From positions 34,265-98,264 of the forward strand of contig CANIPU010000012.1 of assembly GCA_947469485.1 (NCBI GenBank): a DNA stretch of 64,000 nt, in the 5' to 3' direction. Under the pieces are notes generated by a model. The model did not search any database. It was not told the origin of the DNA and was given only the letters and a program-made list of their open reading frames with translations. The position numbers were made by a program, and so were the translations under genes. Source of the DNA: Chitinophagaceae bacterium (GTDB taxonomy: Bacteria > Bacteroidota > Bacteroidia > Chitinophagales > UBA10324). Position 1 is the first letter of the stretch; each line of letters begins with the position of its first letter. This document shows positions 38,101-46,452 of this stretch, in pieces.

Positions 38101-38432
38101 AGAACGACACTAAAGTTGCTTTAGACCAAGGTTGGTATCAGGGTAATGGTGGTGGATTCGGAAGTCAGTTTGAAGACTTCATTGAAAAATCTTCTTACAT
38201 AAAATTGCGTGAATTGGCATTGACTTATTCTTTCAGCAAAAAATGTTTGAAAGGAACACCTGTTGCCGGATTAGACATTTCATTCATCGGTCGTAATTTG
38301 TGGTTGAATACCAAGTACACAGGCATTGATCCTGAAACCAGTTTAACCGGTTCAGGTAACAGTCAGGGTATGGATTACTTCAACATGCCGAATACAAAGA
38401 GTTTTGGTTTCAGTTTAAAACTCACACTCTAA
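35136..38432 (+). CDS. SusC/RagA-family TonB-linked outer-membrane transporter
   Basis: A 1098-residue outer-membrane receptor. After the signal peptide (1-24, ending LFAQ) comes a carboxypeptidase-regulatory-like domain (about 25-105, ITGTVKDSNGDAIIGASILVQGT). The plug follows (about 110-240, DEVVVTAVGVSKEKKSLGYSVQ and LSGKVAGLSI, ending YGISAASGALIITTKKG), then a 22-strand-type barrel ending FGFSLKLTL. With its SusD partner it imports a glycan, peptide or other large nutrient using TonB energy. No glycosidase, peptidase or anti-sigma/sigma regulator is adjacent, so the substrate is unknown. susD follows 28 bp downstream. Confidence 0.96.
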   Translation: MKKVILHIIPVLLIVMGSMDLFAQTRIITGTVKDSNGDAIIGASILVQGTTVGTYSDVNGSFSLAVSADAKELVVRYLGMKTQEIALGASNTLDIKMEEDVLGLDEVVVTAVGVSKEKKSLGYSVQDVGGDALTQAGQSNALTALSGKVAGLSIIQSSGSPGGSVDIKIRGATSLSGGNSPLIIVDGVPLDNSENFSGNPDDLGNNYLQSVNNSNRGVDINPDDIESITVLKGPAATALYGISAASGALIITTKKGGKKVGGGVNVTYSTNLTFDKVNKLPELQDQYIKGSGGSIASYQSVGSGSWGANGDTISWDPTQETPFNKNGQLIGNITGDTITGLIPFKPFDNMNTFFKTGRTWENNLALSGGSDISSYRFSFSSLKQDGIVPLADFKRYTTKMSGQTKLSDKLSASGSATYSNSGGRRVQQGSNLSGLMLDLLRTPISFDNSNDVGEGVYDDPSSYILADGRQRNYRGGGGYDNPYWTINQCPFNDKVNRVYGFGQVDYLPASWLNLTYRLGTDNYSEYKKQFFAIGSRAFPGGQIFVSQFNYFHVNSDVIATATKKFSDDLDGSLTLGQNMYSQRTKSIYTQGDDLVFTDFQNLSVAGSVFSRESASRYRTSAVYGAGSLSYKSMLYLNITGRNEMTSTLPKDKNSFFYPSVSLAYVFTESLGLSSNKWFPYGKIRASWASVGKDAPPYALESYYDQATFTDGWTPGVAFPIEGTVGYSNYYILGNPLLKPEKVNSLEFGADLRFINNRIGIDFTYYSSKSLDQILATPVPGSSGYQYMYQNTGELSNKGMEIMLTTTPIKTKNFKWTLDLNWSKNTSLVVSLGDTSIKTLFLGGFEGSAIYAVVGEEYGSLYGGRWLRDANGNKVIDDDPNSGNFGYPIVDNQVGVVGNINPDWIGGVNTGFTFKDMLTISATVDIRHGGDMWNGTRGALTFFGRTPETISALEAPSAANNYLRYDTAHVFEGVKGHVDADGNLVLGDGQNDTKVALDQGWYQGNGGGFGSQFEDFIEKSSYIKLRELALTYSFSKKCLKGTPVAGLDISFIGRNLWLNTKYTGIDPETSLTGSGNSQGMDYFNMPNTKSFGFSLKLTL

Positions 38433-38460
38433 TCATTCATCATCTAAAAAAAACAATCAC

Positions 38461-39837
38461 ATGAAAACAAATAAAATTTTCATACTCGGAATGGCGGTGA
38501 TGCTAATGATTGCTGCTACTTCCTGTAAAAAATACCTTGATGTAAATCAAAATGAAGATTTACCATCTGTCGTTCCTCCAAAAGTTTTGCTTCCATCTAC
38601 TGAGGCATCATTGGCTTATTCAATGGGTGGTGATGCTTCTCGCTACATCAGCACATTCATGCAGTATGTAACAGGTGCTTCGCGCCAGTTTTACAGTTAT
38701 AATAAATACAGCATGAACGAAGAAGATTTTAATAATCTCTGGAATAACATGTTTGCCGATAATCTGCACGACATGAATTCAATTATTGTTTTTGCGAAAG
38801 ATCATCCGGGCCAGTACACAGCTTATGATGCAGTAGCAAAAATTCTGACTGCATACTCATTAAGTCAGTGTTCTGATTGGTGGGGCGATGTTCCTTTCTC
38901 TGAAGCTTTTCAGGGATTTGATAATTTGAAACCTAAATTTGATTCTCAGGAAGACATTTATAATTCTTGTTTCAATTTGCTTAACGATGCCATTGATTCA
39001 ATAGATTACGAAGCTAACACTGCCGAAGATGATTTGGAATACCCTGGTGATTTCGGGGAAGATTTTATGTACGCCGGAGATTTGGGTTTATGGACTGCCT
39101 TTGCAAACGGAATAAAAGCAAGATTACACTTGCACTTATCAAACAACGACAATGCTAATTATCAAAATGCTTTAGATGATTTAACAGCCGGTGGTTTAAC
39201 AAGTAATGACGATGATGCACAATTCTTTTTTACAGATGCAGCTTCAAGTCCATGGGCACAATACATTGAAAACAGAGATGATATTGCTTATGATGGGTTT
39301 TGCTTGCAGAGCATGATGACCGCAGGTGATCCGCGTTATGCAACTTATGTTGATACTGCCGGAGATTACTGGGGTGTTGGCTACTTAAATGCAAATTTCT
39401 CAGCCTATACTGCTGCTGTTCCTTACTTTACTTTCACTGAACAAAAATTCATTGAAGCTGAATGTAAATTGATGACCGGCGATAATGCTGGTGCCCAAAC
39501 TGCTTATGGAGAAGGAATACAAGCGAGCATGGACAGAATGAATGTTGATGCTACCGAAGCGGCTGCATACCTTGCTTCTGCTAATGGAACTTTAGTTGGA
39601 ACTCAGCAGGAAATGCTTGCACAAATCATTTACGAAAAGTATGTAGGTACTTACCTGCAAACTGAATCGTGGAGTGATTGGAGAAGAACAGGTTATCCTG
39701 CTTTGACTCCTAATCCTGAAGGTGTAATCAGCTCTATTCCTGTACGATTTGTTTATCCAACAAGCGAAAATGTTTACAATCCGAATTGCCCTCAAGGTTC
39801 AACTTTGCTTTCACCAGCTCTTTGGTGGGATCAATAG
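38461..39837 (+). CDS. SusD/RagB-family nutrient-binding outer-membrane lipoprotein
   Basis: A 458-residue lipoprotein with lipobox AATSCKKYLDVNQNE (Cys about 22). Helical TPR-like segments include FADNLHDMNSIIVFAKDHPGQYTAYDAVAKIL and CSDWWGDVPFSEAFQG. The C-terminal MLAQIIYEKYVGTYLQTESWSDWRRTGYP is typical of the SusD-like group listed as starch-binding associating with outer membrane. It caps the SusC barrel at the cell surface and captures the ligand. A strong terminator follows 23 bp after the stop. Confidence 0.94.
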   Translation: MKTNKIFILGMAVMLMIAATSCKKYLDVNQNEDLPSVVPPKVLLPSTEASLAYSMGGDASRYISTFMQYVTGASRQFYSYNKYSMNEEDFNNLWNNMFADNLHDMNSIIVFAKDHPGQYTAYDAVAKILTAYSLSQCSDWWGDVPFSEAFQGFDNLKPKFDSQEDIYNSCFNLLNDAIDSIDYEANTAEDDLEYPGDFGEDFMYAGDLGLWTAFANGIKARLHLHLSNNDNANYQNALDDLTAGGLTSNDDDAQFFFTDAASSPWAQYIENRDDIAYDGFCLQSMMTAGDPRYATYVDTAGDYWGVGYLNANFSAYTAAVPYFTFTEQKFIEAECKLMTGDNAGAQTAYGEGIQASMDRMNVDATEAAAYLASANGTLVGTQQEMLAQIIYEKYVGTYLQTESWSDWRRTGYPALTPNPEGVISSIPVRFVYPTSENVYNPNCPQGSTLLSPALWWDQ

Positions 39838-39860
39838 TAGAATCCTGAATTAATTTTTTC

Positions 39861-39895
39861 AAAAGCCCTCCGGATTATCGGAGGGCTTTTTTTTA
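39861..39895 (+). terminator. Rho-independent terminator ending the susC-susD operon
   Basis: A perfect 8-bp GC-rich stem GCCCTCCG/CGGAGGGC, extended by flanking A-T pairs, with loop GATTAT and followed by eight T residues. It isolates the susCD transcript from coaX. Confidence 0.93.
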
Positions 39896-39933
39896 TTCCC
39901 GAGTTTCATTCTTTCTTTGATGAATTATTTGAT

Positions 39934-40665
39934 ATGAAAGCAAACTGCCTCGCCATTGATTTTGGAAATACTCTGATAAAAATCGGACTATTGGTCAATG
40001 ATGAATTAATGGAAGTTATTGAATTTAAAGATTTATCACTGAAACAATTAAAAAAAATCATTGAAGAATTCAAAATTCAATCAGCCATAATTTCTTCAGT
40101 AACAGAAAAATCAAAATCAATTGAAGTAGAAATAAAAAAGACAATTCCAACGATTATTCTCTCTGAAAAAACTTCAGTTCCTGTTATCAATTTATATCAG
40201 GAGAAAAAAAAATTAGGAAAGGATAGATTGGCAGGTGCTGTTGCAGGAGGCAAAATGTTTCCGAAAAAATCTGTTTTAATAATCAATTGCGGAACATGTA
40301 TCATTTATGATTTTGTGAATGTGAAAGGCGAATACCTTGGAGGAAGTATTTCTCCCGGATTAGAAATGCGATTTAATGCGCTGCACACTTTCACCAGCAA
40401 ACTTCCGAAAATAAATAAAGCAGTCCCCGAAAAATTTATTGGCAGTACAACACAACAATCCATCTTAACAGGAGTTGTATTCGGGATTTCAAAAGAAATT
40501 GATGGAATGATTGACGAGTACAAAATGGATTACAAGGGTTTAAAAGTGATAGTTTCAGGAGGAGATTCCTCAATGTTTGTTCCCCACCTTAAAAACAAGA
40601 TATTTGCCGTCCCTCAAATTGTTTTACAGGGTCTATATCAAATTCTAAAGTTTAATGCACATTAA
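39934..40665 (+). CDS. coaX: Type III pantothenate kinase
   Basis: A 243-residue ASKHA-fold kinase for the first step of coenzyme A synthesis (pantothenate to 4'-phosphopantothenate). The phosphate-binding DFGNTLIKIGL near the N-terminus, GKDRLAGAVAG in the middle, the NCGTCIIYDFV segment (INCGTC in place of the more usual DxGTA form) and the pantothenate-binding GGSISPGLEMRFNALH are all visible. The next gene starts 11 bases before this stop, so translation is coupled. The family tends to be feedback-insensitive and needs a monovalent cation. Confidence 0.93.
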   Translation: MKANCLAIDFGNTLIKIGLLVNDELMEVIEFKDLSLKQLKKIIEEFKIQSAIISSVTEKSKSIEVEIKKTIPTIILSEKTSVPVINLYQEKKKLGKDRLAGAVAGGKMFPKKSVLIINCGTCIIYDFVNVKGEYLGGSISPGLEMRFNALHTFTSKLPKINKAVPEKFIGSTTQQSILTGVVFGISKEIDGMIDEYKMDYKGLKVIVSGGDSSMFVPHLKNKIFAVPQIVLQGLYQILKFNAH

Positions 40666-41950
40666 CTTCAAAAGTTCAGCTCTCCTTTTTTCTATTGTAT
40701 TAATTTCTTCATTGGCTTCGGCCCAGGAGAATAATGTTTTGACCCGATTTGGCATTGGTGAATTAAAAAATCCATCATCAGCAAATTTGCGTGGTTGGGG
40801 CGGGTTAAGTTGTGCTTATAATAGCAGCCGAAATTACAACAACGATAATCCGGCAGCTCTTGGGTATTTAAAAATGTCGAGTTTTCAGTTTGCAGCTTTC
40901 GGTGATTTTTTAACGGTAAAAACCAATTCAGCAACAGGAAAATTCGGTTATTCCTCTCCTGAATATTTATCATTGGCTATTCCATTGAAAAAAAACAAAG
41001 CCGGACTTGCTTTGGGGCTTCAAAGTATGAGTCGGGTTAATTATGATATCAGACAAATTAACGATTCATCCGAATTCATTGGCAGTTCATTTAATGCATA
41101 TACGGGAAGCGGTGGAACTTATAAAGTATTTTTAGCTTCGGGGATACGGATTAAAAATTTGTCATTAGGATTAAAAGCAAATTATTTATTCGGAACCTTA
41201 AAATATGTTAATATTCTGTTTTTAACTGATTCAGCAGTCAATGCATATTACTCTCGGAGTCAGGAATCAAAATCTTTCGGGGCACTTATTTTAGAAGGAG
41301 GAATTCAATTTCAACATGAGTTTAAAAATAAAAACAGATTGAGCTTAGGTGCAAACGGAAACTTGCAATCAAACCTTTCGGCTCATCATGATTTATTATT
41401 TGAAAGATTGTTTTATGCAAATAGCGTTTTAACAGCAAATGATACCGTATACAATCAATCGGATGTAGCAGGAGATGTTATTTTACCAATGCAGATTGGC
41501 GTTGGATTCATTTTTTCAAAAATGAAAGAAGTACAAAATGAAAAGTGGGCTGCATGGTCTGTTGGTGCTCAGGTAAACTATGGAAGCTGGTCTAACTATA
41601 AATCTTTCGGCGAAGTTGATTCATCAGTTAATAAATTAAAAATTTCAATTGGGGCCGAATTAACTCCAGGCAAAGGTTTTTATGATTCATATTTTAAAAA
41701 TGTAAGTTACCGAATTGGCGGTTATACAGGGGTGAATTATATATCACTCAATGGAAATAATGTTTCGGAAAAAGCAATTACACTTGGATTGGGGTTACCG
41801 GTTCGTCGCAATGCATCTGAATTAAACTTATCTTTTGATGTAGGAACCTGCGGAAATCTTTCGCAGAATAACCTGCAACAATTTTTTGTGAAAGGAACAT
41901 TTGCCATAACCCTAAGCGATTTTTGGTTTGTGAAACGGAAGTTTGAATAG
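40655..41950 (+). CDS. Putative outer-membrane beta-barrel protein (FadL/PorP-like), function unknown
   Basis: A 431-residue protein with a signal peptide (1-23, ending LASAQE) and barrel-like alternation, ending FALTLSDFWFVKRKFE-like with an aromatic strand. The opening NVLTRFGIGELKNPSSANLRGWGG and NDNPAALGYLKMSSFQFA recall Bacteroidota FadL-like barrels (NPAA motif). It overlaps coaX and lies 3 bp before lptC, a linkage to LPS export that I believe recurs in Bacteroidota. An envelope biogenesis role is inferred from this position only. Confidence 0.72.
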   Translation: MHINFKSSALLFSIVLISSLASAQENNVLTRFGIGELKNPSSANLRGWGGLSCAYNSSRNYNNDNPAALGYLKMSSFQFAAFGDFLTVKTNSATGKFGYSSPEYLSLAIPLKKNKAGLALGLQSMSRVNYDIRQINDSSEFIGSSFNAYTGSGGTYKVFLASGIRIKNLSLGLKANYLFGTLKYVNILFLTDSAVNAYYSRSQESKSFGALILEGGIQFQHEFKNKNRLSLGANGNLQSNLSAHHDLLFERLFYANSVLTANDTVYNQSDVAGDVILPMQIGVGFIFSKMKEVQNEKWAAWSVGAQVNYGSWSNYKSFGEVDSSVNKLKISIGAELTPGKGFYDSYFKNVSYRIGGYTGVNYISLNGNNVSEKAITLGLGLPVRRNASELNLSFDVGTCGNLSQNNLQQFFVKGTFAITLSDFWFVKRKFE

Positions 41951-41953
41951 CGA

Positions 41954-42508
41954 ATGCAAAAACTAGCGTTAATAATTTTTCTGCTGCTTCCAGTATTTTA
42001 TTCTTGCGAAAATGATATAACAGAAATAAATAAAATTGCCTCCCTGGAAGATGCACAAATTGAAGTCGGTAAAAAAATAGAATTGCTTTACAGCAGCAAT
42101 GGAAAAGTGCGAGCCAGATTAATTGCTCCTGAACTTTTACGGCATAGAACTAAAACCCCATTTACTGAAATGCCTAAAGGTTTAAAGATGTATTTCTATA
42201 ACGATTCAATGGTTAGTGAAAGTAAATTGACTGCCAAGTATGGCATCTCTTACGAAAAATCAAATGAGATGATAGTGCGGGATAGCGTCGTGGTAATCAA
42301 TTTGAAAGGAGAAAAACTAGAAACTGAAGAGCTTGTATGGAACGAACAAACTCAAAAAATTACCAGTAGTAAATTTGTTAAAATTCAGACAAAAGATGAA
42401 ATAATTTATGGGGATGGTATGGAAGCCAATAGTGATTTAACTAATTACAAAATCAAGAAGATAAGAGGCACTATACGATTAAAAGAGAATCCCCTTAACC
42501 AAAAGTGA
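41954..42508 (+). CDS. lptC: LPS export ABC transporter periplasmic protein LptC
   Basis: A 184-residue lipoprotein (lipobox FYSCEND, Cys about 18) with an LptC-type beta-jellyroll: GKVRARLIAPELLRHRTKTPFTEMPKGLKMYFYND, then DSVVVINLKGEKLETEELVWNEQTQKITSSKFVKI. LptC is part of the LptA/C bridge carrying LPS from the inner to the outer membrane. In Bacteroidota it is often lipid-anchored, as here. It is followed by a hairpin terminator. Confidence 0.88.
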   Translation: MQKLALIIFLLLPVFYSCENDITEINKIASLEDAQIEVGKKIELLYSSNGKVRARLIAPELLRHRTKTPFTEMPKGLKMYFYNDSMVSESKLTAKYGISYEKSNEMIVRDSVVVINLKGEKLETEELVWNEQTQKITSSKFVKIQTKDEIIYGDGMEANSDLTNYKIKKIRGTIRLKENPLNQK

Positions 42509-42510
42509 TT

Positions 42511-42537
42511 TTAGCTTAAATAAGCTGTTTTTTATTT
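42511..42537 (+). terminator. Hairpin terminator after lptC
   Basis: AGCTT-AAAT-AAGCT followed by GTTTTTTATTT, 4 bp beyond the lptC stop. The stem is only 5-6 bp and AT-rich, so termination may be partial. Confidence 0.6.
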
Positions 42538-42565
42538 GATTCTAGCTTCATTTTTCTTATCTTAA
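42535..42565 (+). promoter_or_regulatory. Candidate promoter of the isomerase gene (TTTG-N19-TATCTTAA)
   Basis: TTTG at 42535-42538 is followed after exactly 19 nt by TATCTTAA, a 6/8 match to TAnnTTTG. The start site would be near 42570, about 75 nt before the preferred ATG at 42647. Confidence 0.4.
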
Positions 42566-42646
42566 GGCATATTTATTCTTCATTTGGATATTCAACCGAA
42601 TAAATTTTTCTTTGCACTCCTTCAAAAAAATGGAAACTCTATTAAT

Positions 42647-44773
42647 ATGGCAATGATTCAGATTATAAGAAATAAATTAGGACCTGCGATTGTAATAATT
42701 ATTGGACTAAGTCTTGGTCTATTTGTATTACAAACTGCTTTGGATTCCAACACAGGATTACTTAGTGGTAAGGGAGACACAGTGGGAACAATAGATGGAA
42801 AAAAAATAAACATCAGAGAGTTTCAGGCTAAAGTTGATACTTCAATTGAAGCTTATAAATTAAACAGCAACAATAAAAACTTAGATGACAATACTATTTT
42901 CTCGCTTCGTGATCAAACATGGAACCAGATGATAGGTGATTATTTAAACAATAGAGAATTTGATGCATTGGGTATTACCCTCCCTAAAGATCAGTTGCAG
43001 GATTTATTTTTTGGTGCTGACCCTTATCCCGAACTAAAAAAATCATTTACCAATCCAAACACGGGGCAGTTTGACCCAATGGCGGTTAAAAATTACCTTG
43101 ATAATCTTGATAAAAGTGTGCAAGGCGAAGATGTTGCTGAGAAGCAAACGCGTTGGGCAAGTTTTCAAAAGTATGTTCTGAATGATGTTATTACAGGAAA
43201 GTATAAAACACTTCTGAAAAATGCTGTTTATGTACCAAAATGGCAAGCTGAAATGGAATACAACGATAAAGAAACAAAGTATTCAATTCAGTATGTTAAA
43301 ATTCCTTTCACTGACATGTCTGATTCAAGTATTAAAGTAACTGATGCAAATATTCAGGAGTACATTAATCGACATAAAGAACAATACAAGCAAGATGAGA
43401 CACGCAAAATTGAATATGTAATTTTCACTGTTCAGCCTTCAGCAGCTGATACGGCAAAAGCTTTTAAATATGTAAATGATTCATACGAACATTTTGTTGC
43501 AACACCGAACGATACTGATTATTTCCGCCGGTATGGAGATCGTGCTTATGATAAAATGTATTATAACCCATCCAAACTTAGCAGCAAATTATTACTGGAT
43601 ACTTTAAGCAAAGTTGCTGTTGGGTCGGTGATACCTGTTTATTTTGAAGAGGGATCATACAAAACTGCAGTTTTGATTGACCGAAAAATGATGCCTGATT
43701 CGGTTAAGGCAAGTCACATACTTTTCTCAACTCAGAATGGTGCTGACTCTATTAAAGTTCTTGCAAAAGCTGATAGTGTGTTTAACGCCATAAAAGGCGG
43801 TGCAGCGTTTGAAGAATTAGCTGCAAAATATAGCGATGATAAAGGATCAGGAGCAAAAGGCGGTGATCTGGGCTATATAAAATACGGTATGACTGTTAAG
43901 AAATTCAACGATTATTTATTTGAAACAGGTAAAGTAGGTGAAGTTTCAATTGTTAAAACTGAATTCGGTTACCACATAATTCGTATGACTGAGTCACCAG
44001 CTTCAACAGCTCAAGTGCAATTAACATCCGTAACGCGTCATGTTGAATATAGCAGCACAACTGCAAACTCAATTTATGATAATGCCACCAAATTTTTAAA
44101 TGAGCATTCAACTCCTGAGTTATTTACTAAAGCAATGCAGGACCAGAATCTGAATAAGCAAACAAACGAACAAACCAAAAAGAACGATTTTCAGATTCCA
44201 GGTTTGACCACTGCAAGAGAAGTAGTTAAATGGTCTTATGGAGCTGAGAAAGATGCAATTTCTTCAGTCTTTACATTAGGAGATAATTATGCAGTCGCTC
44301 ATCTTGTTTCAATTTCACCTGAAGGAACAGGAACAGTTGAAGCACTTCGTTCTCAGGTTGAACCTCTTGTTCGAAATGAATTGAAAGGAGCAGCAATAGC
44401 TGGTCAGGTTAATGCATCTGTTGCATTGAATGCTACACTAGAATCACTGGCTCAAAAATTTAATAAAGAAGTTTCTTCAGGTGAAAATATGGCTTTTGGT
44501 GATGGTTATTTTAACAATATAGGTTTCGAACCAAAACTAAATGGCGCACTTTCAACCTTGAAGGAAGGAGTTATTTCTAAACCTATTGTTGGCCGTAATG
44601 CTGTGTTTGTTTTGAAATTAACTGCAGAGTCAACAAAACCTCAACCAATTGCTGATTACAATCAATACAAGCAACAAATTTCTCAATCTGTTTCACCTCG
44701 TTTTGAATATGGCTTTACCGATGCCTTGAAAAAAACGATTACAATTGTAGATGATCGTTATTTGTTCTTCTGA
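42647..44773 (+). CDS. Membrane-anchored peptidyl-prolyl isomerase (PpiD/SurA-like)
   Basis: From the ATG at 42647 the protein is 708 residues (the track's TTG at 42584 adds 21 unlikely ones). One N-terminal transmembrane helix (GPAIVIIIGLSLGLFVL) is followed by a SurA_N-like chaperone region with FNDQTWNQMI-type helices. A parvulin domain lies near the middle (KASHILFSTQNG, GGAAFEELAAKYSDDKGSGAKGGDLGYI, FGYHIIRMTE), and a long C-terminal chaperone region follows. It should fold outer-membrane and secreted proteins in the periplasm. The neighbouring lptC and barrel gene fit an envelope-assembly role. The candidate promoter and terminator upstream suggest its own transcript. Confidence 0.9.
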   Translation: MAMIQIIRNKLGPAIVIIIGLSLGLFVLQTALDSNTGLLSGKGDTVGTIDGKKINIREFQAKVDTSIEAYKLNSNNKNLDDNTIFSLRDQTWNQMIGDYLNNREFDALGITLPKDQLQDLFFGADPYPELKKSFTNPNTGQFDPMAVKNYLDNLDKSVQGEDVAEKQTRWASFQKYVLNDVITGKYKTLLKNAVYVPKWQAEMEYNDKETKYSIQYVKIPFTDMSDSSIKVTDANIQEYINRHKEQYKQDETRKIEYVIFTVQPSAADTAKAFKYVNDSYEHFVATPNDTDYFRRYGDRAYDKMYYNPSKLSSKLLLDTLSKVAVGSVIPVYFEEGSYKTAVLIDRKMMPDSVKASHILFSTQNGADSIKVLAKADSVFNAIKGGAAFEELAAKYSDDKGSGAKGGDLGYIKYGMTVKKFNDYLFETGKVGEVSIVKTEFGYHIIRMTESPASTAQVQLTSVTRHVEYSSTTANSIYDNATKFLNEHSTPELFTKAMQDQNLNKQTNEQTKKNDFQIPGLTTAREVVKWSYGAEKDAISSVFTLGDNYAVAHLVSISPEGTGTVEALRSQVEPLVRNELKGAAIAGQVNASVALNATLESLAQKFNKEVSSGENMAFGDGYFNNIGFEPKLNGALSTLKEGVISKPIVGRNAVFVLKLTAESTKPQPIADYNQYKQQISQSVSPRFEYGFTDALKKTITIVDDRYLFF

Positions 44774-44821
44774 TTTTGAACCGAATTTATTTCGTTGTGT
44801 TTAAATAAATCAACGATAATA

Positions 44822-45334
44822 ATGGAAAATATAAATCCAATCATAAATAAGGTCGCCTCGAGCGACCTTATTACTTTAGACCTGGAAGAGTTTTATCCTT
44901 CAGGTGAAATAGTTGTATTCGATCTGAAAGATTTTCTATTCAAAGGACTTGTATTAAAAGAAAAAGATTTTCGCGAGGCGCTTAAAATTTTTAATTGGGA
45001 ACAGTACCGGAATAAAAATGTGGCTATCACCTGTTCTGTCGATGCCATTGTGCCAATTTGGGCTTTTATGTTGGTGGCCGTAAATCTAGATGGCATAGCG
45101 AATTATTACCGTTTTGGTACAGAAATAGAATTATTAACTGATATATTTTTTCAAAATCTGAATAAAATGAATGTCGAAGATTATCGGAATAAAAAATTAT
45201 TAGTTAAAGGTTGTAGCGATAAAGAAGTACCAGCTTCAGTTTATGTAGAAGTTGGAAGACTGCTATTACCAGTTGTTAAAAGCCTTATGTATGGAGAGGC
45301 TTGCTCAAATGTTCCGTTGATGAAGCGGAAATAA
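44822..45334 (+). CDS. DUF2480 family protein
   Basis: A 170-residue protein of a Bacteroidota-restricted family. It starts MENINPIINKVASSDLITLDLEEFYP and continues with FNWEQYRNKNVAITCSVDAIVPIWAFMLV and GCSDKEVPASVYVEVGRLLLPVVKSLMYGEACSNVPL, all recognisable for DUF2480. There is no signal peptide, so it is cytoplasmic; function is unknown. The ATG at 44822 is preferred to the upstream non-ATG start of the track. A perfect 11-bp hairpin lies in codons 9-17. Confidence 0.85.
   Translation: MENINPIINKVASSDLITLDLEEFYPSGEIVVFDLKDFLFKGLVLKEKDFREALKIFNWEQYRNKNVAITCSVDAIVPIWAFMLVAVNLDGIANYYRFGTEIELLTDIFFQNLNKMNVEDYRNKKLLVKGCSDKEVPASVYVEVGRLLLPVVKSLMYGEACSNVPLMKRK
44846..44872 (+). repeat. Perfect 11-bp hairpin just inside the DUF2480 coding region
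   Basis: AATAAGGTCGC-CTCGA-GCGACCTTATT is an uninterrupted 11-bp inverted repeat with a 5-nt loop, starting 24 nt after the ATG. Such a stable stem near the start of a reading frame is unusual in an AT-rich gene. Confidence 0.8.
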
Positions 45335-45406
45335 TTGTTTTTAATATCCAATTCAATTGGTCGGTAAAAGTAATTTTCTGGCTTTTTTTTCGTTACTTTG
45401 CTTGAT

Positions 45407-46393
45407 ATGAATCGCAAGAGAATTATTTCTATTTCTGGTTTTGTTGGTCTCTTGTTAATTCTTGGGCTATTTATAGGAGCAAAGAAAATTGACAACATCG
45501 GACGACCAATTAATTACCGATATAGTAATCTTCGTTCACCATTTGACAATAAAACCTATCCGGTTAAAATTCCTGATAGCCTTGATTTTGCAGGGGAATC
45601 AGTACCTCTATTTGATTTTGATGTTGTTGAGCGTTTAGATCGGGAATTAATAGTAAACACTTATTGGCATTCTCGCACCATTCTAATTTTGAAAGAAATG
45701 AAACAGATTGGGTCAATAATCCGACCCATAATGAAAAGAAATGGGTTGCCTGATGATTTTATTTTTTTAGCAGTTGCAGAGAGTGGGTTACAAAATGATG
45801 TGGTTTCGCCGAGTGGTGCTACAGGAATATGGCAATTTGTTACAGGCACAGGAAAAAATTATGGGTTGCAGATAGATGAGTTTGTGGATGAAAGATTGAA
45901 TTATGAAAAGTCTACTGAGGCAGCTTGCGAGTATTTGAAAGAATCAAAAGAACGATTTGGAAGTTGGACCTTAGCAGCAGCAAGCTTTAATATGGGCCAA
46001 GAAGGATTGTCTCGATCAATGAAAAATCAAAAAGTGGGCTCCTATTATGATTTGTATTTAAACAATGAAACCAGCAGATATATATTTAGAATACTGGCAT
46101 TAAAAGAAGTGATGAAGAATCCTCAGTCTTATGGATTTTATGTAAGCTCTACTGATTTATACCCATCACTAAAATATCATACAATAACTATTGATTCAAC
46201 AATTAATAATCTGACTGAATTTGCAATTTCACAAGGAACTACATATAAATATTTAAAGGTATTTAATCCCTGGATGATTAATACTTCGCTTCCAAATTCT
46301 GATAAGAAAGTTTATACAATCAAAATCCCTGAACCAGAAATGGTATCCAATGAGTTGGAAGTAACTGAACCAGACAATAGTTCAGGACAATAA
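45407..46393 (+). CDS. Lytic transglycosylase with LysM-like tail (MltD-like)
   Basis: A membrane-anchored murein hydrolase, 328 residues from the ATG at 45407. An N-terminal helix (ISISGFVGLLLILGLFIGA) is followed by an SLT domain (about 80-230) with catalytic Glu in AVAESGLQND, the SGATGIWQFV and AAASFNMGQEGLSRSM segments. A LysM-like region (about 265-315, NLTEFAISQGTTYKYLKVFNPW, VYTIKIPEP) probably binds peptidoglycan. It cleaves the glycan backbone, leaving 1,6-anhydromuramic ends. It sits between DUF2480 and rnhB on the same strand. Confidence 0.9.
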   Translation: MNRKRIISISGFVGLLLILGLFIGAKKIDNIGRPINYRYSNLRSPFDNKTYPVKIPDSLDFAGESVPLFDFDVVERLDRELIVNTYWHSRTILILKEMKQIGSIIRPIMKRNGLPDDFIFLAVAESGLQNDVVSPSGATGIWQFVTGTGKNYGLQIDEFVDERLNYEKSTEAACEYLKESKERFGSWTLAAASFNMGQEGLSRSMKNQKVGSYYDLYLNNETSRYIFRILALKEVMKNPQSYGFYVSSTDLYPSLKYHTITIDSTINNLTEFAISQGTTYKYLKVFNPWMINTSLPNSDKKVYTIKIPEPEMVSNELEVTEPDNSSGQ

Positions 46394-46452
46394 TTTCTTA
46401 ATTAAATTTATTTGTTAAAAGTCGTTAGCACTTCACTACCTTAATGACGGCA

